Part shown: one piece after another, positions 8,227-18,545 of the stretch
How positions within the stretch are numbered: position 1 is the first letter of the stretch
Layout of the letters: every line of letters starts with the position of its first letter
Assembly (NCBI RefSeq): GCF_900114845.1
Contig: NZ_FOUK01000003.1
Coordinates: forward strand, 777,086 to 841,085
From: Pimelobacter simplex
Lineage (GTDB): Bacteria > Actinomycetota > Actinomycetes > Propionibacteriales > Nocardioidaceae
Reading direction: 5' to 3'
DNA: 64,000 nt
Notes under the pieces: generated by a model
What the model was told of the DNA's origin: nothing
Database searches by the model: none
Seen by the model: only the letters and a program-made list of their open reading frames with translations
Position numbers and translations under genes: made by a program

Positions 8227-9369
8227 TCAGTCGAGCAGCACCGGGATCAACATCTCGTCCGGCGTCAGCGACCCGTGCATGCCGATCAACCGCGACTCAT
8301 AGGGGAACCCCTCGGTCGAGAGCACCGCGAACTCCCCCTTGCACGCGACGACGACGTCCCCGATCCGCGGCAGCACCGACGGGTCGACCGGGCCGAACCA
8401 GCCGCGGCCGATCGCGTCGGCCCGGGTCAGGACGTCGGCGCGCTCGCCGAGGCGCTCGCGCCAGGTGGCGACGACGTCGGGGACGGCGCCGCCGGCGCAG
8501 TAGAGGTGGCGGAACCGGGCCTCGCCGCCGACGAGGGCGACGCCGGAGCGCAGGTCGTCGTCGGCGGCGACGTCGATGCGGTGGTCGGGCCCGACGTCGA
8601 CCATGCCGTGGTCGGCGATGACGAGGAGGCGGCGGTCGTGGGGCAGGGCCTCGCGGAGCTGCTCGGCCTCGTGGTCGATCATCGCGAGCTGCTGGAGCCA
8701 CTGGCTGGAGGCGACGCCCCAGCGGTGACCGGTCCAGTCGAGGTCGCCGTCGTAGACGTAGGTGAGGGCCGCCTGGCCCGCGTGGGGGGTCGAGGCGTCG
8801 AGGACGGCGGCGATCCGCTCGCCGACCCGGTCGACGCCGACGTAGTCTGCACCGCGGTGGGCGGCGACGGTGAGCCCGCTGCCGTTGAACTCCCGCTTGT
8901 TGACGACGGTCACCCGCACGCCGGCGTTCTGCAGCGACGAGAACGCCGTCTGGTGCGGCTGCCACTGGGTCGGCTCGATGTCGTGGTCCCACAGCAGGGC
9001 GTTGAGCAGCTCGCTCGTGCCGGGGATGCGCGTGGTGAACCCGACCAGCCCGTGGGCGCCCGGCGTCAGGCCGGTGCCGAGCGAGGTCAGCGACGTCGAG
9101 GTGGTCGACGGCACGCCCGCCGTGGCCGGCGTCGAGCTCTCCAGCAGCGACGAGAGGTACGGCGCCGCGTGGGCGTAGCGCTCCAGCAGCCGGGCGCCGA
9201 GCCCGTCGATGAGGAAGACGACGTACGACGTCGCGTCCGGCAGGGTCAGCCCCGTGGGGGCCGGCCCGACAGGGCTCCCGAGCGCGTGGGCGATCGCGGG
9301 AACCACGTCGCCGAGCGAGCGGACGCCGTAGGCCGGCTCGCAGAAGGCGGCCTGCTCGACCTGGTCCAC
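8227..9369 (-). CDS. Alkaline-phosphatase-superfamily nucleotide pyrophosphatase/phosphodiesterase
   Basis: A 380-residue cytosolic-looking enzyme of the type I phosphodiesterase/nucleotide pyrophosphatase family. Metal-ligand motifs are FLIDGLGARLLERY (Asp), STTSTSLTSLGTG (nucleophile Thr/Ser and a following Gly), DGDLDWTGHRWG (Asp/His) and VIADHGMVDV (Asp-His). It should hydrolyse a phosphodiester or pyrophosphate; the physiological substrate is unknown. No signal peptide is seen. The start lies four bases after the stop of the DUF5998-like gene, so the two are almost certainly co-transcribed and translationally coupled. Confidence 0.82.
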   Translation of the reverse strand: MDQVEQAAFCEPAYGVRSLGDVVPAIAHALGSPVGPAPTGLTLPDATSYVVFLIDGLGARLLERYAHAAPYLSSLLESSTPATAGVPSTTSTSLTSLGTGLTPGAHGLVGFTTRIPGTSELLNALLWDHDIEPTQWQPHQTAFSSLQNAGVRVTVVNKREFNGSGLTVAAHRGADYVGVDRVGERIAAVLDASTPHAGQAALTYVYDGDLDWTGHRWGVASSQWLQQLAMIDHEAEQLREALPHDRRLLVIADHGMVDVGPDHRIDVAADDDLRSGVALVGGEARFRHLYCAGGAVPDVVATWRERLGERADVLTRADAIGRGWFGPVDPSVLPRIGDVVVACKGEFAVLSTEGFPYESRLIGMHGSLTPDEMLIPVLLD

Positions 9370-9373
9370 CCGG

Positions 9374-9961
9374 TCAGCCCCTCGTCAGCGCGGAGAGCGA
9401 CGCGGCGAACGAGAGGAGCCCGCCGACCGCGTCGGTGCCGTCGGCGGCCGCGGAGACCCGCAGCGAGAAGTCGTCGGACGACGACGTCCCGGTGTAGCCG
9501 TGGTCGGCCTCGCACTGGGGGTCGCTGCAGCCGGCCGGCTCGAGGTCGATCCGGCTCACCGCACCCCAGCCGATGGTCAGCACCGCCTCGGCGGGCGGGC
9601 GCGGGCCGGCGGTCGGGTTGGTCGTCATCCGGGTGACGACGACGGAGGCGACGGCGCGCAGGCTGACCGCCTCGGTGGAGGTCGACGTGTACGGCTCGGG
9701 CAGCAGGTCGTCGCCGGCGTGCTCGTCGGTGTGCGCCAGGATCAGCCGGCTCGGGGTCAGCACGATCACGGTCTGGTGCCGGCGGACCTCGTCACGCTCG
9801 AAGGTCGGCTCGTGGTGCACGTAGTACGACACCACCGGCTCCCCGCCGAGTGCGTCGGTGACCGCGTCGGAGACGACCTCGGGGTAGTAGCCGGTCCGGT
9901 TGATCGCGGCCTGGAGCTCGGCGTGGCGGTCTCCCTCGTGAGCGCGGGCACGTGTGGGCAT
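9374..9961 (-). CDS. DUF5998-like conserved actinobacterial protein
   Basis: A 195-residue soluble protein resembling the conserved actinobacterial family I know as DUF5998. Visible segments are NRTGYYPEVVSDAVTDALGG, VVSYYVHHEPTFERDEVRRH and TVIVLTPSRLILAHTDEH. The C-terminal part has CSDPQCEADHGYTG, with two cysteines and a histidine that could bind metal. No catalytic motif is evident. The middle part, SRLILAHTDEH with a following beta-strand pattern, resembles a PH-like fold, which is inference only. It sits between the acyl-CoA synthetase fusion and the phosphodiesterase, all on the minus strand; gene order suggests a shared role not yet defined. Confidence 0.7.
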   Translation of the reverse strand: MPTRARAHEGDRHAELQAAINRTGYYPEVVSDAVTDALGGEPVVSYYVHHEPTFERDEVRRHQTVIVLTPSRLILAHTDEHAGDDLLPEPYTSTSTEAVSLRAVASVVVTRMTTNPTAGPRPPAEAVLTIGWGAVSRIDLEPAGCSDPQCEADHGYTGTSSSDDFSLRVSAAADGTDAVGGLLSFAASLSALTRG

Positions 9962-10020
9962 GCGGGAATCCTCGCACGACCGGCGCGGCAGCGCGGCGAG
10001 AGGCGCCCTCAGGCCCGCTT

Positions 10021-12741
10021 TCAGTCCGGGATGGTGGTGGCGAGGTCGGGCATCCGGCGCACGAGCGAGTCCGGCCGCGGGTCCTTGACCGCCGCCACCC
10101 GCGCGGACGCGGTGAGCACGGTGGCCGCGTCGACCCCGGCGAGCACGAGCGAGAGCTCGAGCGAGGCGACCTGCGGGAGGTCGTTCTGGAGCTCGGCGAC
10201 CCGGGTGATGAGGTCCTCGATGGCCCCGACGTCGACCGGGTCGGCGCCGCGGTAGCCGAACAGCAGCGGCGAGCTCTTCACCTCGCGCACCATGGCGGCC
10301 ACCTCGTGCTGGCCCAGGGGCGGGATCCGGTAGGACCAGTCCCCCAGCAGCTCGATGACCGGCCCGGAGATGCCGAACGAGACGACCGGCCCGAACAGCG
10401 GGTCCTCGAACGAGCGCACCGAGATCGGCACGCCCGTCGGAGCGTTGCGCTGGACGACGAAGCGCCCGATGCCCGGGTCGATCAGGCCGCCCAGGTAGTC
10501 CCAGGCCTCGCGCATCTCGGGAGCGGTGGGGATGTTGCGCCACACGTGGATCTGGTCGGGGCGCTCGCGCACCGCCGGCAGCGTGGACTTGAGGACGACG
10601 TCCCAGCCGAGCTGCTCGCCCGCCGCGATCGCCTCGTCGAGGTTCGCGACCGGGATCGTCGGCCAGAGCTGGATGCCGTAGGCGTTGAGCAGTGTCGTCA
10701 GCTGGGCCTGGTCGAGCTCGACCTCGCGATCGGTGGCGGCGACCTCGGGGTCGGCGAGGATCCGGTCGACCAGCCGCTTCGCGCTGCGGGCATCGACCTC
10801 GCCGGCATCGGCGGAGGGGCCGTCGGGTGCGTGCAGCCACACGGCATACTCGACGACGCGAGCCAGCGCGCGGACCGCTGCCTCGACCGCCGGGTACGAC
10901 GGCACCGAGCCGCGGCCGGCCGAGGAGCCCGCGACGTCGGGAACCCGCAGCAGCTCGGGGATGCCCTCGGCGCCGAGGAAGGACGAGACGAGCGGCTTGT
11001 CGGACTGCTCCCCCACGGCCGCCAGGACGTTGGCGACCTCCTCGCCCGAGATGTCGAGCGGCGGGATGTAGACGGCGATGACCGAGTCGACGTCCGGGTC
11101 GTCGATGGCGTCGTCGAGGGCGTCCTCGAAGTCCTCGGCGGTGGCGTCGGCGCCGAGCGCGACCGAGCGGTTGACGACGAGCCCGACCGCGGAGGCGGCG
11201 TCGGCGGCGAGCAGCCCGAGCGCGTCGGAGTTGCCGACGATGGCGACCCGGCGCCCCCGCGGCAGCGGCTGGTGGGCGAGCAGCTGGGCGACGTCGAACA
11301 TGTCGTCGAGGGTGTCGACCTGGATCACGCCGGCCTGGCGGAACATCGCGTCGACCGCGGCCTGCGGTGCGCCGATCCGGCGGACGGTGTGGCCCATCGG
11401 CACGCCCTGCGTCGTCCGCCCGGAGCGGACGGCGACGATCGGCTTGCGGTGCGAGACCCGGCGGGCGATCCGGGAGAACTTGCGCGGGTTACCGATGGAC
11501 TCGAGGTACATCATGACGACCTCGGTCGCGTCGTCCTCCTCCCAGTACTGGAGGAGGTCGTTGCCGGAGACGTCGGCACGGTTGCCCGCGCTGACGAAGG
11601 TCGAGATGCCGAGACCACGGTTCTTGACCTTCTCGAGGATCGCCGAGCCGAGCGCGCCGGACTGGCAGAAGAAGCCCGCACGGCCGCGGGCCGGCATCAC
11701 CGACGACAGCGACGCGTTGACCTGCACGGTCGGGTCGGTGTTGAGGACGCCCAGGCAGTTGGGGCCGATCAGCCGCAGGCCGTAGGAGCGGCACAGGCCG
11801 GCCAGGTGGCGCTGCCGCTTGCGCCCCTCCTCGCCGGTCTCGGCGAAGCCGGACGAGATGACGATGAGCCCGTGCACGCCCTTGTTGGCGCAGTCGAGCA
11901 CGACGTCGGTCACCGCGTCGGCGGGCACCGCGACGATCGCGACGTCGACCTCGTCGGGGATCTCGTTGACGTTCTTGTACGCCGGCATGCCCGACACCGC
12001 GGGCGCGCTCGGGTTGACGACGTACACGCGGCCGGTGAAGTCGGCCGTCACCAGGTTGCGGACCAGGACCTGGCCGATCGTGTCCTGCCGGCGGCTGGCA
12101 CCGATGATCGCGACCGAGCGGGGGTGGAAGAAGCGGTGGATCGACGCGGCCTCGGCGGCGTGCTCGCGGTCGCGCATCACGCCGATCGCGGTGTCGGTGG
12201 GGTCGATGGGGAACTCCAGCGTGATCACGCCGTCGTGGTAGCCGCTCGCCACCCGGTAGCCGGCGTCGCGGAAGGTCTGGATCATCCGGCTGTTGTCGGG
12301 CAGCACCTCGGCAGTGAACCGCTCGACGCCGCGCTCGCGGCCGGCCTGGGCGAGGTGCTCGAGCAGCAGCTGGGCGATCCCGCGGCCCTGGTGCTCGTCC
12401 TCGACCAGGAACGCGACCTCGGCCTCGCGGGCCTCGACGACGTCGTAGCGGCCGACGGCGATCATCCGCTCCTGGAGGATCAGCACCAGCGCGACCCGGT
12501 CGCGGTTGTCGACGTGGGTGAACCGTCGTACGTCGCGGTCGGAGAGGACCGGCATCGGCGAGAAGAAGCGGTAGTACTTCGACTCGTCGGAGACCCGCGC
12601 GTAGAACTCGACCAGCAGCTCGTCGTCCTCGGGCCGGATCGGCCGGATGTGCGCCGTCCGCCCGTCACGGAGCAGGACGTCGCCCTCCCAGTGCGCGGGC
12701 GGCGCCTCGATCTCGTCCGTCGGGGTCGGGTCGGGGCTCAC
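10021..12741 (-). CDS. GNAT / ADP-forming acyl-CoA synthetase fusion (Pat-like protein acetyltransferase)
   Basis: A 906-residue fusion. Residues about 15-180 form a GNAT acetyltransferase ([13 protein letters not shown], then [17 protein letters not shown] as the acetyl-CoA loop). A CoA-binding Rossmann domain follows ([11 protein letters not shown]), then succinyl-CoA-ligase-like domains ([24 protein letters not shown]), and finally an ATP-grasp domain (DVVLKST through [19 protein letters not shown]). This N-terminal-GNAT layout is known from actinobacterial protein lysine acetyltransferases that modify acyl-CoA synthetases. A histidine (MGHTVRRIG) sits where the phospho-His of true ADP-forming synthetases lies, but its surroundings are altered. 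The GTG at 12741 is chosen; a longer frame reaches 12768. Confidence 0.83.
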   Translation of the reverse strand: MSPDPTPTDEIEAPPAHWEGDVLLRDGRTAHIRPIRPEDDELLVEFYARVSDESKYYRFFSPMPVLSDRDVRRFTHVDNRDRVALVLILQERMIAVGRYDVVEAREAEVAFLVEDEHQGRGIAQLLLEHLAQAGRERGVERFTAEVLPDNSRMIQTFRDAGYRVASGYHDGVITLEFPIDPTDTAIGVMRDREHAAEAASIHRFFHPRSVAIIGASRRQDTIGQVLVRNLVTADFTGRVYVVNPSAPAVSGMPAYKNVNEIPDEVDVAIVAVPADAVTDVVLDCANKGVHGLIVISSGFAETGEEGRKRQRHLAGLCRSYGLRLIGPNCLGVLNTDPTVQVNASLSSVMPARGRAGFFCQSGALGSAILEKVKNRGLGISTFVSAGNRADVSGNDLLQYWEEDDATEVVMMYLESIGNPRKFSRIARRVSHRKPIVAVRSGRTTQGVPMGHTVRRIGAPQAAVDAMFRQAGVIQVDTLDDMFDVAQLLAHQPLPRGRRVAIVGNSDALGLLAADAASAVGLVVNRSVALGADATAEDFEDALDDAIDDPDVDSVIAVYIPPLDISGEEVANVLAAVGEQSDKPLVSSFLGAEGIPELLRVPDVAGSSAGRGSVPSYPAVEAAVRALARVVEYAVWLHAPDGPSADAGEVDARSAKRLVDRILADPEVAATDREVELDQAQLTTLLNAYGIQLWPTIPVANLDEAIAAGEQLGWDVVLKSTLPAVRERPDQIHVWRNIPTAPEMREAWDYLGGLIDPGIGRFVVQRNAPTGVPISVRSFEDPLFGPVVSFGISGPVIELLGDWSYRIPPLGQHEVAAMVREVKSSPLLFGYRGADPVDVGAIEDLITRVAELQNDLPQVASLELSLVLAGVDAATVLTASARVAAVKDPRPDSLVRRMPDLATTIPD

Positions 12742-12773
12742 GGGGAGAAATCTATCGGCCCCGGCCACACGCG

Positions 12774-13361
12774 TCAGCGGCGCACGCGGTACTTCAGGTG
12801 CAGGACCCGGTCCCCCTGCACGACGACGTCCGGATCCTCGAGCAGGTGCTGGCCCGCCACCGACCCGAAGTAGCGCCTCCCGGAGCCGAACACCACGGGC
12901 ACGACATCGATCGCCACGACGTCCACCAGACCCGCGGCGAGCGCCTGCCCACCCATGTCGCCGGCGCAGATCGCCAGCACGCCGTCACCGGCTCGCCGCT
13001 TCCCCTCCTCGACCGCCGCCGCGATGTCGTCGAAGAACGGGACCTCGGCCTCCGGGTGCCAGCCCTCCGGCTTCGGCCGGTGCGAGACGACCAGCAGGTG
13101 CTCCCCCGCCGGCGGGGTCGCCTCCCAGCCGTTGGTCTGGTCGAACAGGCGCCGCCCCTGGATGATCGCCCGGATGCTCTGCCACATCGGCCGCACGTAG
13201 GCCGCCGACGCCTCCGAGACGGCGAAGGGACCGTGGTCGGCGCCGTCGGTGAGCGGCCGGCTCCCGTTGAAGTACCAGTCGAACAGCGGTCCGACGTCGT
13301 CGTTGTCATCGGCGATGAAGCCGTCGAGGGACGCCACCGCGTGCATCATCACTGTCGCCAT
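12774..13361 (-). CDS. DHFR/RibD-C family reductase
   Basis: A 195-residue protein of the dihydrofolate-reductase-like fold, in the RibD C-terminal branch. Typical features are the N-terminal [17 protein letters not shown], a central [14 protein letters not shown] and [13 protein letters not shown], and the nucleotide-binding [16 protein letters not shown] with the closing VFGSGRRYF. These proteins reduce pterin- or pyrimidine-like substrates with NADPH; the real substrate is usually unknown. It is divergent from the topoisomerase A gene and separated from the fusion protein by 32 bases, so it may be the first gene of that minus-strand unit. Confidence 0.82.
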   Translation of the reverse strand: MATVMMHAVASLDGFIADDNDDVGPLFDWYFNGSRPLTDGADHGPFAVSEASAAYVRPMWQSIRAIIQGRRLFDQTNGWEATPPAGEHLLVVSHRPKPEGWHPEAEVPFFDDIAAAVEEGKRRAGDGVLAICAGDMGGQALAAGLVDVVAIDVVPVVFGSGRRYFGSVAGQHLLEDPDVVVQGDRVLHLKYRVRR

Positions 13362-13420
13362 GGTGGGTCAGACCGGCGCCCGCCCCAGGAATCATCGGCT
13401 GCACGCGGCCGCCGAAGGGG

Positions 13421-13453
13421 CACGTTCCGGCGGGCGAAGGAGCACGGAACGTG
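13421..13453. promoter_or_regulatory. 9-bp inverted repeat between divergent genes
   Basis: CACGTTCCG and CGGAACGTG form perfect 9-bp arms 15 bases apart in the 168-base gap between the divergent reductase and topoisomerase genes. It could be a protein-binding site for both promoters. It does not match the actinobacterial SOS box well, and no T-tract follows. Confidence 0.3.
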
Positions 13454-13529
13454 TCACTTCGCGGGAACACAGACGGGACACGGCGAGCCCCTGCCGCACC
13501 TGTCGGCGCCACCCGGAAGAATGCCCCCC

Positions 13530-16058
13530 ATGGCACGGCGTACCCAGCAGGATCCCCTCCCGGAGGACTTCGAGGAGCACATCCTCGACACCGACATCCG
13601 CGACGAGATGCAGTCGTCCTTCCTGGAGTACGCGTACTCGGTGATCTACTCCCGCGCGCTGCCCGACGCGCGCGACGGTCTCAAGCCGGTCCAGCGGCGC
13701 ATCCTCTACACGATGAACGACATGGGCCTGCGGCCCGACCGCGGGCACGTGAAGTCGGCGCGCGTCGTCGGTGAGGTCATGGGCCGGCTGCACCCGCATG
13801 GTGACGGCGCGATCTACGACGCCCTCGTGCGGACGGCGCAGTCGTGGTCGCTGCGGCTGCCGATGGTCGACGGCCACGGCAACTTCGGCTCGCCCGACGA
13901 CCCGCCGGCGGCCATGCGCTACACCGAGTGCCGGATGGCGCCGCCCGCGCTGGCGATGACCGAGTCGATCGACGAGGACACCGTCGACTTCCGGCCCAAC
14001 TACGACAGCCGCGAGTACGAGCCGTCGGTGCTGCCGTCGGCCATCCCCAACCTCGTCGTCAACGGGACGACGGGCATCGCGGTCGGCATGGCGACGAACA
14101 TGGCGCCGCACAACCTGGTCGAGGTGGTCCAGGCGCTGCGCCACCTCATCCAGCACCCCAAGACCGACATCGAGGGGCTGATGAGGTTCATCCCGGGCCC
14201 CGACCTGCCGACGGGCGGCAAGATCGTCGGCCTCGACGGCATCCGCGACGCCTACGAGACCGGCCGCGGCGTCTTCAAGATGCGCGCGACCGCCCGGGTC
14301 GAGACGATCGGACGCCGCAAGGGCATCGTCGTCACCGAGCTCCCCTACGGCACGGGCACCGAGAAGATCGTCGAGCGGATCAAGATCCTGGTCCAGTCCA
14401 AGAAGCTCCAGGGCATCGCCGACATCAAGGACCTCACCGACCGCGAGAACGGCCTGCGCCTGGTGATCGAGGTCAAGAACGGCTTCGTCCCCGAGGCCCT
14501 GCTCGAGCAGCTCTACAAGCTGACGCCGCTCGAGGACTCCTTCGGCATCAACAACGTCGCCCTGGTCGACGGCCAGCCGCGCACGATGGGCCTCAAGGAG
14601 ATGCTCGACGTCTTCCTCCAGCACCGCTACGAGGTCGTCCGGCGCCGCTCGCAGTTCCGCCGCAACAAGAAGGCCGCCCGGCTGCACCTGGTCGACGGCA
14701 TGCTCCTCGCGCTGCTCGACATCGACGAGGTCATCCAGGTCATCCGCACCAGCGACAACGCCGCGGCCGCCAAGGAGCGGCTGATGAGCGTCTTCGAGCT
14801 CTCCGAGATCCAGGCCGAGTACATCCTCGGCATGGAGCTGCGCCGGCTCACCAAGTTCTCCCGGCTCGAGCTCGAGAAGGAGCAGGACGAGCTCCGCAAG
14901 GAGATCGCCGAGCTCGACGCCATCCTCGCCGACGAGGCGCTGCTCAAGAAGCTCGTCTCCTCCGAGCTGGCCGAGGTCGCCAAGACCTTCGGTACGCCGC
15001 GGCGCACCGTCCTGCTCGAGTCGGCCGGCACCACGGCGGTCGCCGCGGCCGCCGCGCCCCTCGAGGTTGCCGACGACCCGTGCTTCGCGCTGCTGTCCGC
15101 GACCGGCCTGCTCGCCCGGACGACGTCCGCCGACGAGATCGGCACCGGCGGCGGCCGCGCCAACCACGACGTCGTCGTCTCGGCGGTCCGCACCTCGGCG
15201 CGCGCCGACCTCGGCGTGCTGACCTCGGCCGGGCGGCTGCTGCGGCTCGCCGTCCTCGACCTGCCGGCGATCCCGCCCTCGGCCAACGAGCCCAACCTCC
15301 AGGGCGGCCTGCCGCTGAGCGAGGTCCTCGAGCTGGCCAAGGGCGAGCGCGCGCTCGCGCTCACCACGCTGACCACCGACGGTCCCGGGCTCGCGCTCGG
15401 CACCCGCCAGGGCGTGGTCAAGCGGGTCAACCCCGAGGTGCTCAACAAGGACGAGTGGGAGGTCATCTCCCTCAAGGACGGCGACGAGGTCGTCGGCGCG
15501 GTCCAGCTGACCACCGGCTCCGAGGAGCTCTGCTTCGTCACCTCCGACGCCCAGCTGCTCCACTACCCCGCCGACGGCGTGCGCCCCCAGGGCCGCTCCG
15601 GCGGCGGCATGGCCGGCATCAGGGTGACCGACAAGGAGCGGGTCGTCTGGTTCGGCGTGCTCGACCTCAACGCGCCCGGCGGCGTGGTCCTGGTGACCGC
15701 CTCGGGCTCGGCCACGGCCCTGCCCGGCACCGAGCCGGGCTCGGTCAAGGTGACCGACTTCTGGGAGTACCCCGCGAAGGGCCGGGCCACCGGCGGCGTG
15801 CGCTGCCACCGCTTCCTCAAGGGCGAGGACACGCTCGTCTTCGCCTGGGCCGGGCCCGCGCCCGCCCGGGCCACCGCGGCCAGCGGCGCGCCGGTCGACC
15901 TGCCCGAGGCCACCGGCCGTCGCGACGGCTCCGGCCTGCCCGGCAGCCAGCCGATCGTCGCGGTCGCCGGCCCGCTGTCCGTGGCCCTCGGCGCCGCCCC
16001 GTCCGGCGGCTCGTCCGCGGATCCCGCGCCGCCGTCCTCGGGCGATGTGTCAGGGTGA
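13530..16058 (+). CDS. parC: DNA topoisomerase (ATP-hydrolysing) subunit A, ParC/GyrA family
   Basis: An 842-residue type IIA topoisomerase A subunit, which cuts and rejoins double-stranded DNA. Visible are [19 protein letters not shown], the helix-turn-helix [17 protein letters not shown], and catalytic Tyr131 in [10 protein letters not shown]. The coiled-coil region and the C-terminal beta-pinwheel follow ([12 protein letters not shown]). GGAAG about 10 bases upstream supports ATG 13530 over 13521. Its B partner lies at 21779-23866. I call it ParC rather than GyrA because gyrA/gyrB normally sit by oriC in this group; the sequence alone does not settle which. The position of the quinolone-critical Ser (Ser83 in E. 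coli GyrA) is glycine (Gly93). Confidence 0.9.
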   Translation: MARRTQQDPLPEDFEEHILDTDIRDEMQSSFLEYAYSVIYSRALPDARDGLKPVQRRILYTMNDMGLRPDRGHVKSARVVGEVMGRLHPHGDGAIYDALVRTAQSWSLRLPMVDGHGNFGSPDDPPAAMRYTECRMAPPALAMTESIDEDTVDFRPNYDSREYEPSVLPSAIPNLVVNGTTGIAVGMATNMAPHNLVEVVQALRHLIQHPKTDIEGLMRFIPGPDLPTGGKIVGLDGIRDAYETGRGVFKMRATARVETIGRRKGIVVTELPYGTGTEKIVERIKILVQSKKLQGIADIKDLTDRENGLRLVIEVKNGFVPEALLEQLYKLTPLEDSFGINNVALVDGQPRTMGLKEMLDVFLQHRYEVVRRRSQFRRNKKAARLHLVDGMLLALLDIDEVIQVIRTSDNAAAAKERLMSVFELSEIQAEYILGMELRRLTKFSRLELEKEQDELRKEIAELDAILADEALLKKLVSSELAEVAKTFGTPRRTVLLESAGTTAVAAAAAPLEVADDPCFALLSATGLLARTTSADEIGTGGGRANHDVVVSAVRTSARADLGVLTSAGRLLRLAVLDLPAIPPSANEPNLQGGLPLSEVLELAKGERALALTTLTTDGPGLALGTRQGVVKRVNPEVLNKDEWEVISLKDGDEVVGAVQLTTGSEELCFVTSDAQLLHYPADGVRPQGRSGGGMAGIRVTDKERVVWFGVLDLNAPGGVVLVTASGSATALPGTEPGSVKVTDFWEYPAKGRATGGVRCHRFLKGEDTLVFAWAGPAPARATAASGAPVDLPEATGRRDGSGLPGSQPIVAVAGPLSVALGAAPSGGSSADPAPPSSGDVSG

Positions 16059-16062
16059 GCGC

Positions 16063-16785
16063 ATGACGACCTCCACCCGTGTGGCCGCCGGCCTGCTCTC
16101 CACGCTCGTCGCCGTCGGCGGCCTGACCGCCTGCTCCGGCGACGACGGCGGTGGCGGCGACGGCGCGCCGTCCTGGTCCGACGCGGGCAAGAAGGCCAAG
16201 GAGCTGCTCGACGGCACGTCCGGCGTCGAGGTCTCCATCTCGACCTCCGACGACCCCGGTGTCGACTACCTCAAGTCGGCGAGCGGCACCATCGTCGCCG
16301 ACCCGCCCGCCTTCGAGGGGACGGTCGACGGCAAGGTGTCCGGCTTCGCGGTCTCCGAGGTGCCGGTGATCTCGGTCGACGGCACGCTGTGGATCAACCA
16401 CCTCGCGCTCGGCGGCTGGAGCGACCGGTTCCAGCCCAAGGAGCTGTGCGCCCCCGACCCGGCGCTGCTCCTCGACGCGACGAGCGGCGTCTCGTCGGTG
16501 CTCACCAGCAGCACCGACGTCAAGGCCGGCAAGTCCGAGCGCGGCGGCACGGACAACAAGGAGATCTTCACCACCTACGAGGGCACCGCCACGGGTGACT
16601 CGATCCGCAAGATCCTCCCCTGTGCCGAGGGCGACGACTTCGACGCGACCTACCGGGTCGACGACAGCGGTCACCTGCGCACGGCCCGGCTCTCCGGCAC
16701 GTTCTTCCCCGACGCCGACCCGATGACGTACACGATCGACGTGACGAAGTACGACGTCGACAAGGACATCACGGCCCCCAAGTGA
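16063..16785 (+). CDS. LppX/LprAFG-family lipoprotein (LprG-like)
   Basis: A 240-residue lipoprotein: signal peptide with lipobox LTAC (Cys24), then a Gly/Asp linker and a domain of the LppX_LprAFG type. The repeated strand patterns SGVEVSISTSDD, AFEGTVDGKVSGF and ISVDGTLWINHLALGGWSDRF fit that family, whose members hold lipids in a hydrophobic cavity. The MFS gene starts seven bases after the stop. This order matches the mycobacterial lprG-p55 operon, where the two proteins move triacylglycerol or lipoglycans to the outer envelope. The start is ATG 16063, four bases after the topoisomerase stop. Confidence 0.85.
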   Translation: MTTSTRVAAGLLSTLVAVGGLTACSGDDGGGGDGAPSWSDAGKKAKELLDGTSGVEVSISTSDDPGVDYLKSASGTIVADPPAFEGTVDGKVSGFAVSEVPVISVDGTLWINHLALGGWSDRFQPKELCAPDPALLLDATSGVSSVLTSSTDVKAGKSERGGTDNKEIFTTYEGTATGDSIRKILPCAEGDDFDATYRVDDSGHLRTARLSGTFFPDADPMTYTIDVTKYDVDKDITAPK

Positions 16786-16792
16786 GCCCCGA

Positions 16793-18535
16793 GTGAGCAC
16801 GGCGAACCGGCTGCTGCTGGGCTTCTGCGCGGTCGCGGTCGCCTTCGCGGCGGTCGACACCTATGTCGTCGTCCTCGCCCTGCCGGACATGATGGCGGGC
16901 GCCGGCATCCCCGTCGAGGAGCTGCAGCGCGCGGCCCCGATCGTCTCCGGGTTCCTGCTCGGGTACGTCGCGATGCTGCCGCTCATCGGGCGGATCGCCG
17001 ACCTCCGCGGCCAGGTCCCCGTCCTCGCGATGTCGCTGGTGGTCTTCTCGGCGGGCTCGCTGATCACCGCGCTGTCCTACGACCTGCCGAGCATGGTCGC
17101 CGGACGCTTCCTCCAGGGCGTCGGCGGCGGCGGGCTCGTCCCGGCCACCATGTCGCTGGTCGCCGCGCTCTACCCCGTCGACCGGCGCGGGCTGCCGCTC
17201 GGCCTGGTCTCGGCCGTCCAGGAGTTCGGCAGCGTCCTCGGCCCGCTCTTCGGCGCCATGGTCCTGTCGTTCACGAGCTGGCGCGGGATCTTCGCGATCA
17301 ACCTCGCGGTCGGCGCGCTCCTCACCGTCGCGGTGGGTGTGGTCGCGCGGGTCGCGGGCACGCCTGACTCCCCTGGCGCCGACGCGATGGCCGCACGGCG
17401 GCGCCGGCTGCCCGATGTCGTCGGCCTGGCGCTGCTCGCGGTGACCCTCGCCGCGGGCTTCCTCACGTTCGTCCAGCCCGGCGGCCTCCAGCGCGACCTG
17501 ACCTGGGGCCAGCTCTTCATCCCCTACGTCGACGGCGGCAGCCGCTGGGTCACCCCCGTCGGCGTCGCGACGATCGCGGCGTTCGTGCTGCTCGCGCTGT
17601 GGTGCTGGTTCGGCCGCTGGCTCGGCGGTCCGCCGCTCGTCGACCTGCGCGGCTGGTTCGGCCACCTGCTCGCGGCCGACCTGCTCGGCGCGGGCCTGCT
17701 CGCCCTCGCGCTCGGCGGCATCGTGCTCGCCTTCGCGACCGCCGACCCTGAGGTCGCGGTGTTCTCGCCGCAGGGACCCTGGTTCCTCGCGGGGTCGGCG
17801 ATCGCCGTCGTCCTGCTGCTGCTCCACCTGCGCCGGGCCGCGTCCCCCATCGTCCCCCGCGGCGCGCTGCGCCCGACGCCGGCCTGGGGGGCGCTCGTCG
17901 TCAGCTTCCTCGTCGGCTGGGCGCTCATCGCGGCCCTGGTCGACATCCCGCTCTTCGCCCGGACCACCACCGAGCGCTCCTCCCAGCTCGGCGCCGCGCT
18001 CGTCCTGCTCCGCTTCCTCGCCGCGCTGCCGGTCGGCGCCGTCCTCGGCGGCTGGCTGCTGCGCCGGGTCAACGCCGGCGTCCTCACCGCGGTGGGCATG
18101 AGCGCCGCCGGCGTGGGCTTCCTGCTGATGGCGCAGTGGGACGCGCACAGCCTCGACGGCTTCGCCGCCAACCTCCCACTCGTCCTGGGCGGGCTCGGGT
18201 TCGGGATCGCCCTCGCGCCGGTCAACGCCGCGATCCTCGCCACCACCGACGACGACACCCACGGCCTGGCCAGCGCCCTGGTCGTCGTGGCCCGGATGGT
18301 CGGCATGCTCGTCGGCATCTCCGCGCTCACCACCATCGGCCTGCGCCGCCTCTACGCCGCCCAGGAGGACGACCCGAAGCTCAGCATCACCGAGCTCGGC
18401 ATCCTCCAGGAGCACTCGGTCTTCCTCGGTGCCGCGGTCGCCGCGTTCGCGGCCGCCGTCCTCGCGCTGGTCGTCTTCGCCCGGGCCCGTACTCGCGACG
18501 TGGACACCGCCGAGGTGCTCCGCGCCGGTGGCTAA
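16793..18535 (+). CDS. MFS exporter of the DHA2/P55 type
   Basis: A 580-residue major facilitator protein with about 14 hydrophobic segments, the DHA2 drug:H+ antiporter layout. Motif A is visible as IGRIADLRGQ after TM2, and motif C-like LGPLFGAMV in TM5. The starting segment FAAVDTYVVVLALPDM is typical, and a charged Asp in TM1 is present. It follows an LprG-like lipoprotein by seven bases and probably works with it, as P55 works with LprG in mycobacteria; lipid or drug export is inferred. The start is GTG at 16793. Confidence 0.85.
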   Translation: MSTANRLLLGFCAVAVAFAAVDTYVVVLALPDMMAGAGIPVEELQRAAPIVSGFLLGYVAMLPLIGRIADLRGQVPVLAMSLVVFSAGSLITALSYDLPSMVAGRFLQGVGGGGLVPATMSLVAALYPVDRRGLPLGLVSAVQEFGSVLGPLFGAMVLSFTSWRGIFAINLAVGALLTVAVGVVARVAGTPDSPGADAMAARRRRLPDVVGLALLAVTLAAGFLTFVQPGGLQRDLTWGQLFIPYVDGGSRWVTPVGVATIAAFVLLALWCWFGRWLGGPPLVDLRGWFGHLLAADLLGAGLLALALGGIVLAFATADPEVAVFSPQGPWFLAGSAIAVVLLLLHLRRAASPIVPRGALRPTPAWGALVVSFLVGWALIAALVDIPLFARTTTERSSQLGAALVLLRFLAALPVGAVLGGWLLRRVNAGVLTAVGMSAAGVGFLLMAQWDAHSLDGFAANLPLVLGGLGFGIALAPVNAAILATTDDDTHGLASALVVVARMVGMLVGISALTTIGLRRLYAAQEDDPKLSITELGILQEHSVFLGAAVAAFAAAVLALVVFARARTRDVDTAEVLRAGG

Positions 18536-18545
18536 TCTTGGTCGC

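Noticed and set aside
9952..12873. Long plus-strand open frame (973 codons)
   Set aside because: It is the antisense of the GNAT/acyl-CoA synthetase gene. The translation is Arg/Gly/Asp-rich with no motif, an effect of high GC.
13421..13453. LexA/SOS box
   Set aside because: Arms contain GTTC and GAAC, but the spacing is 15 bases and the flanks differ from the actinobacterial SOS consensus.
13392..15809. Minus-strand frame of 805 codons
   Set aside because: Antisense of the topoisomerase A gene; no motif, His/Val/Gly-rich.
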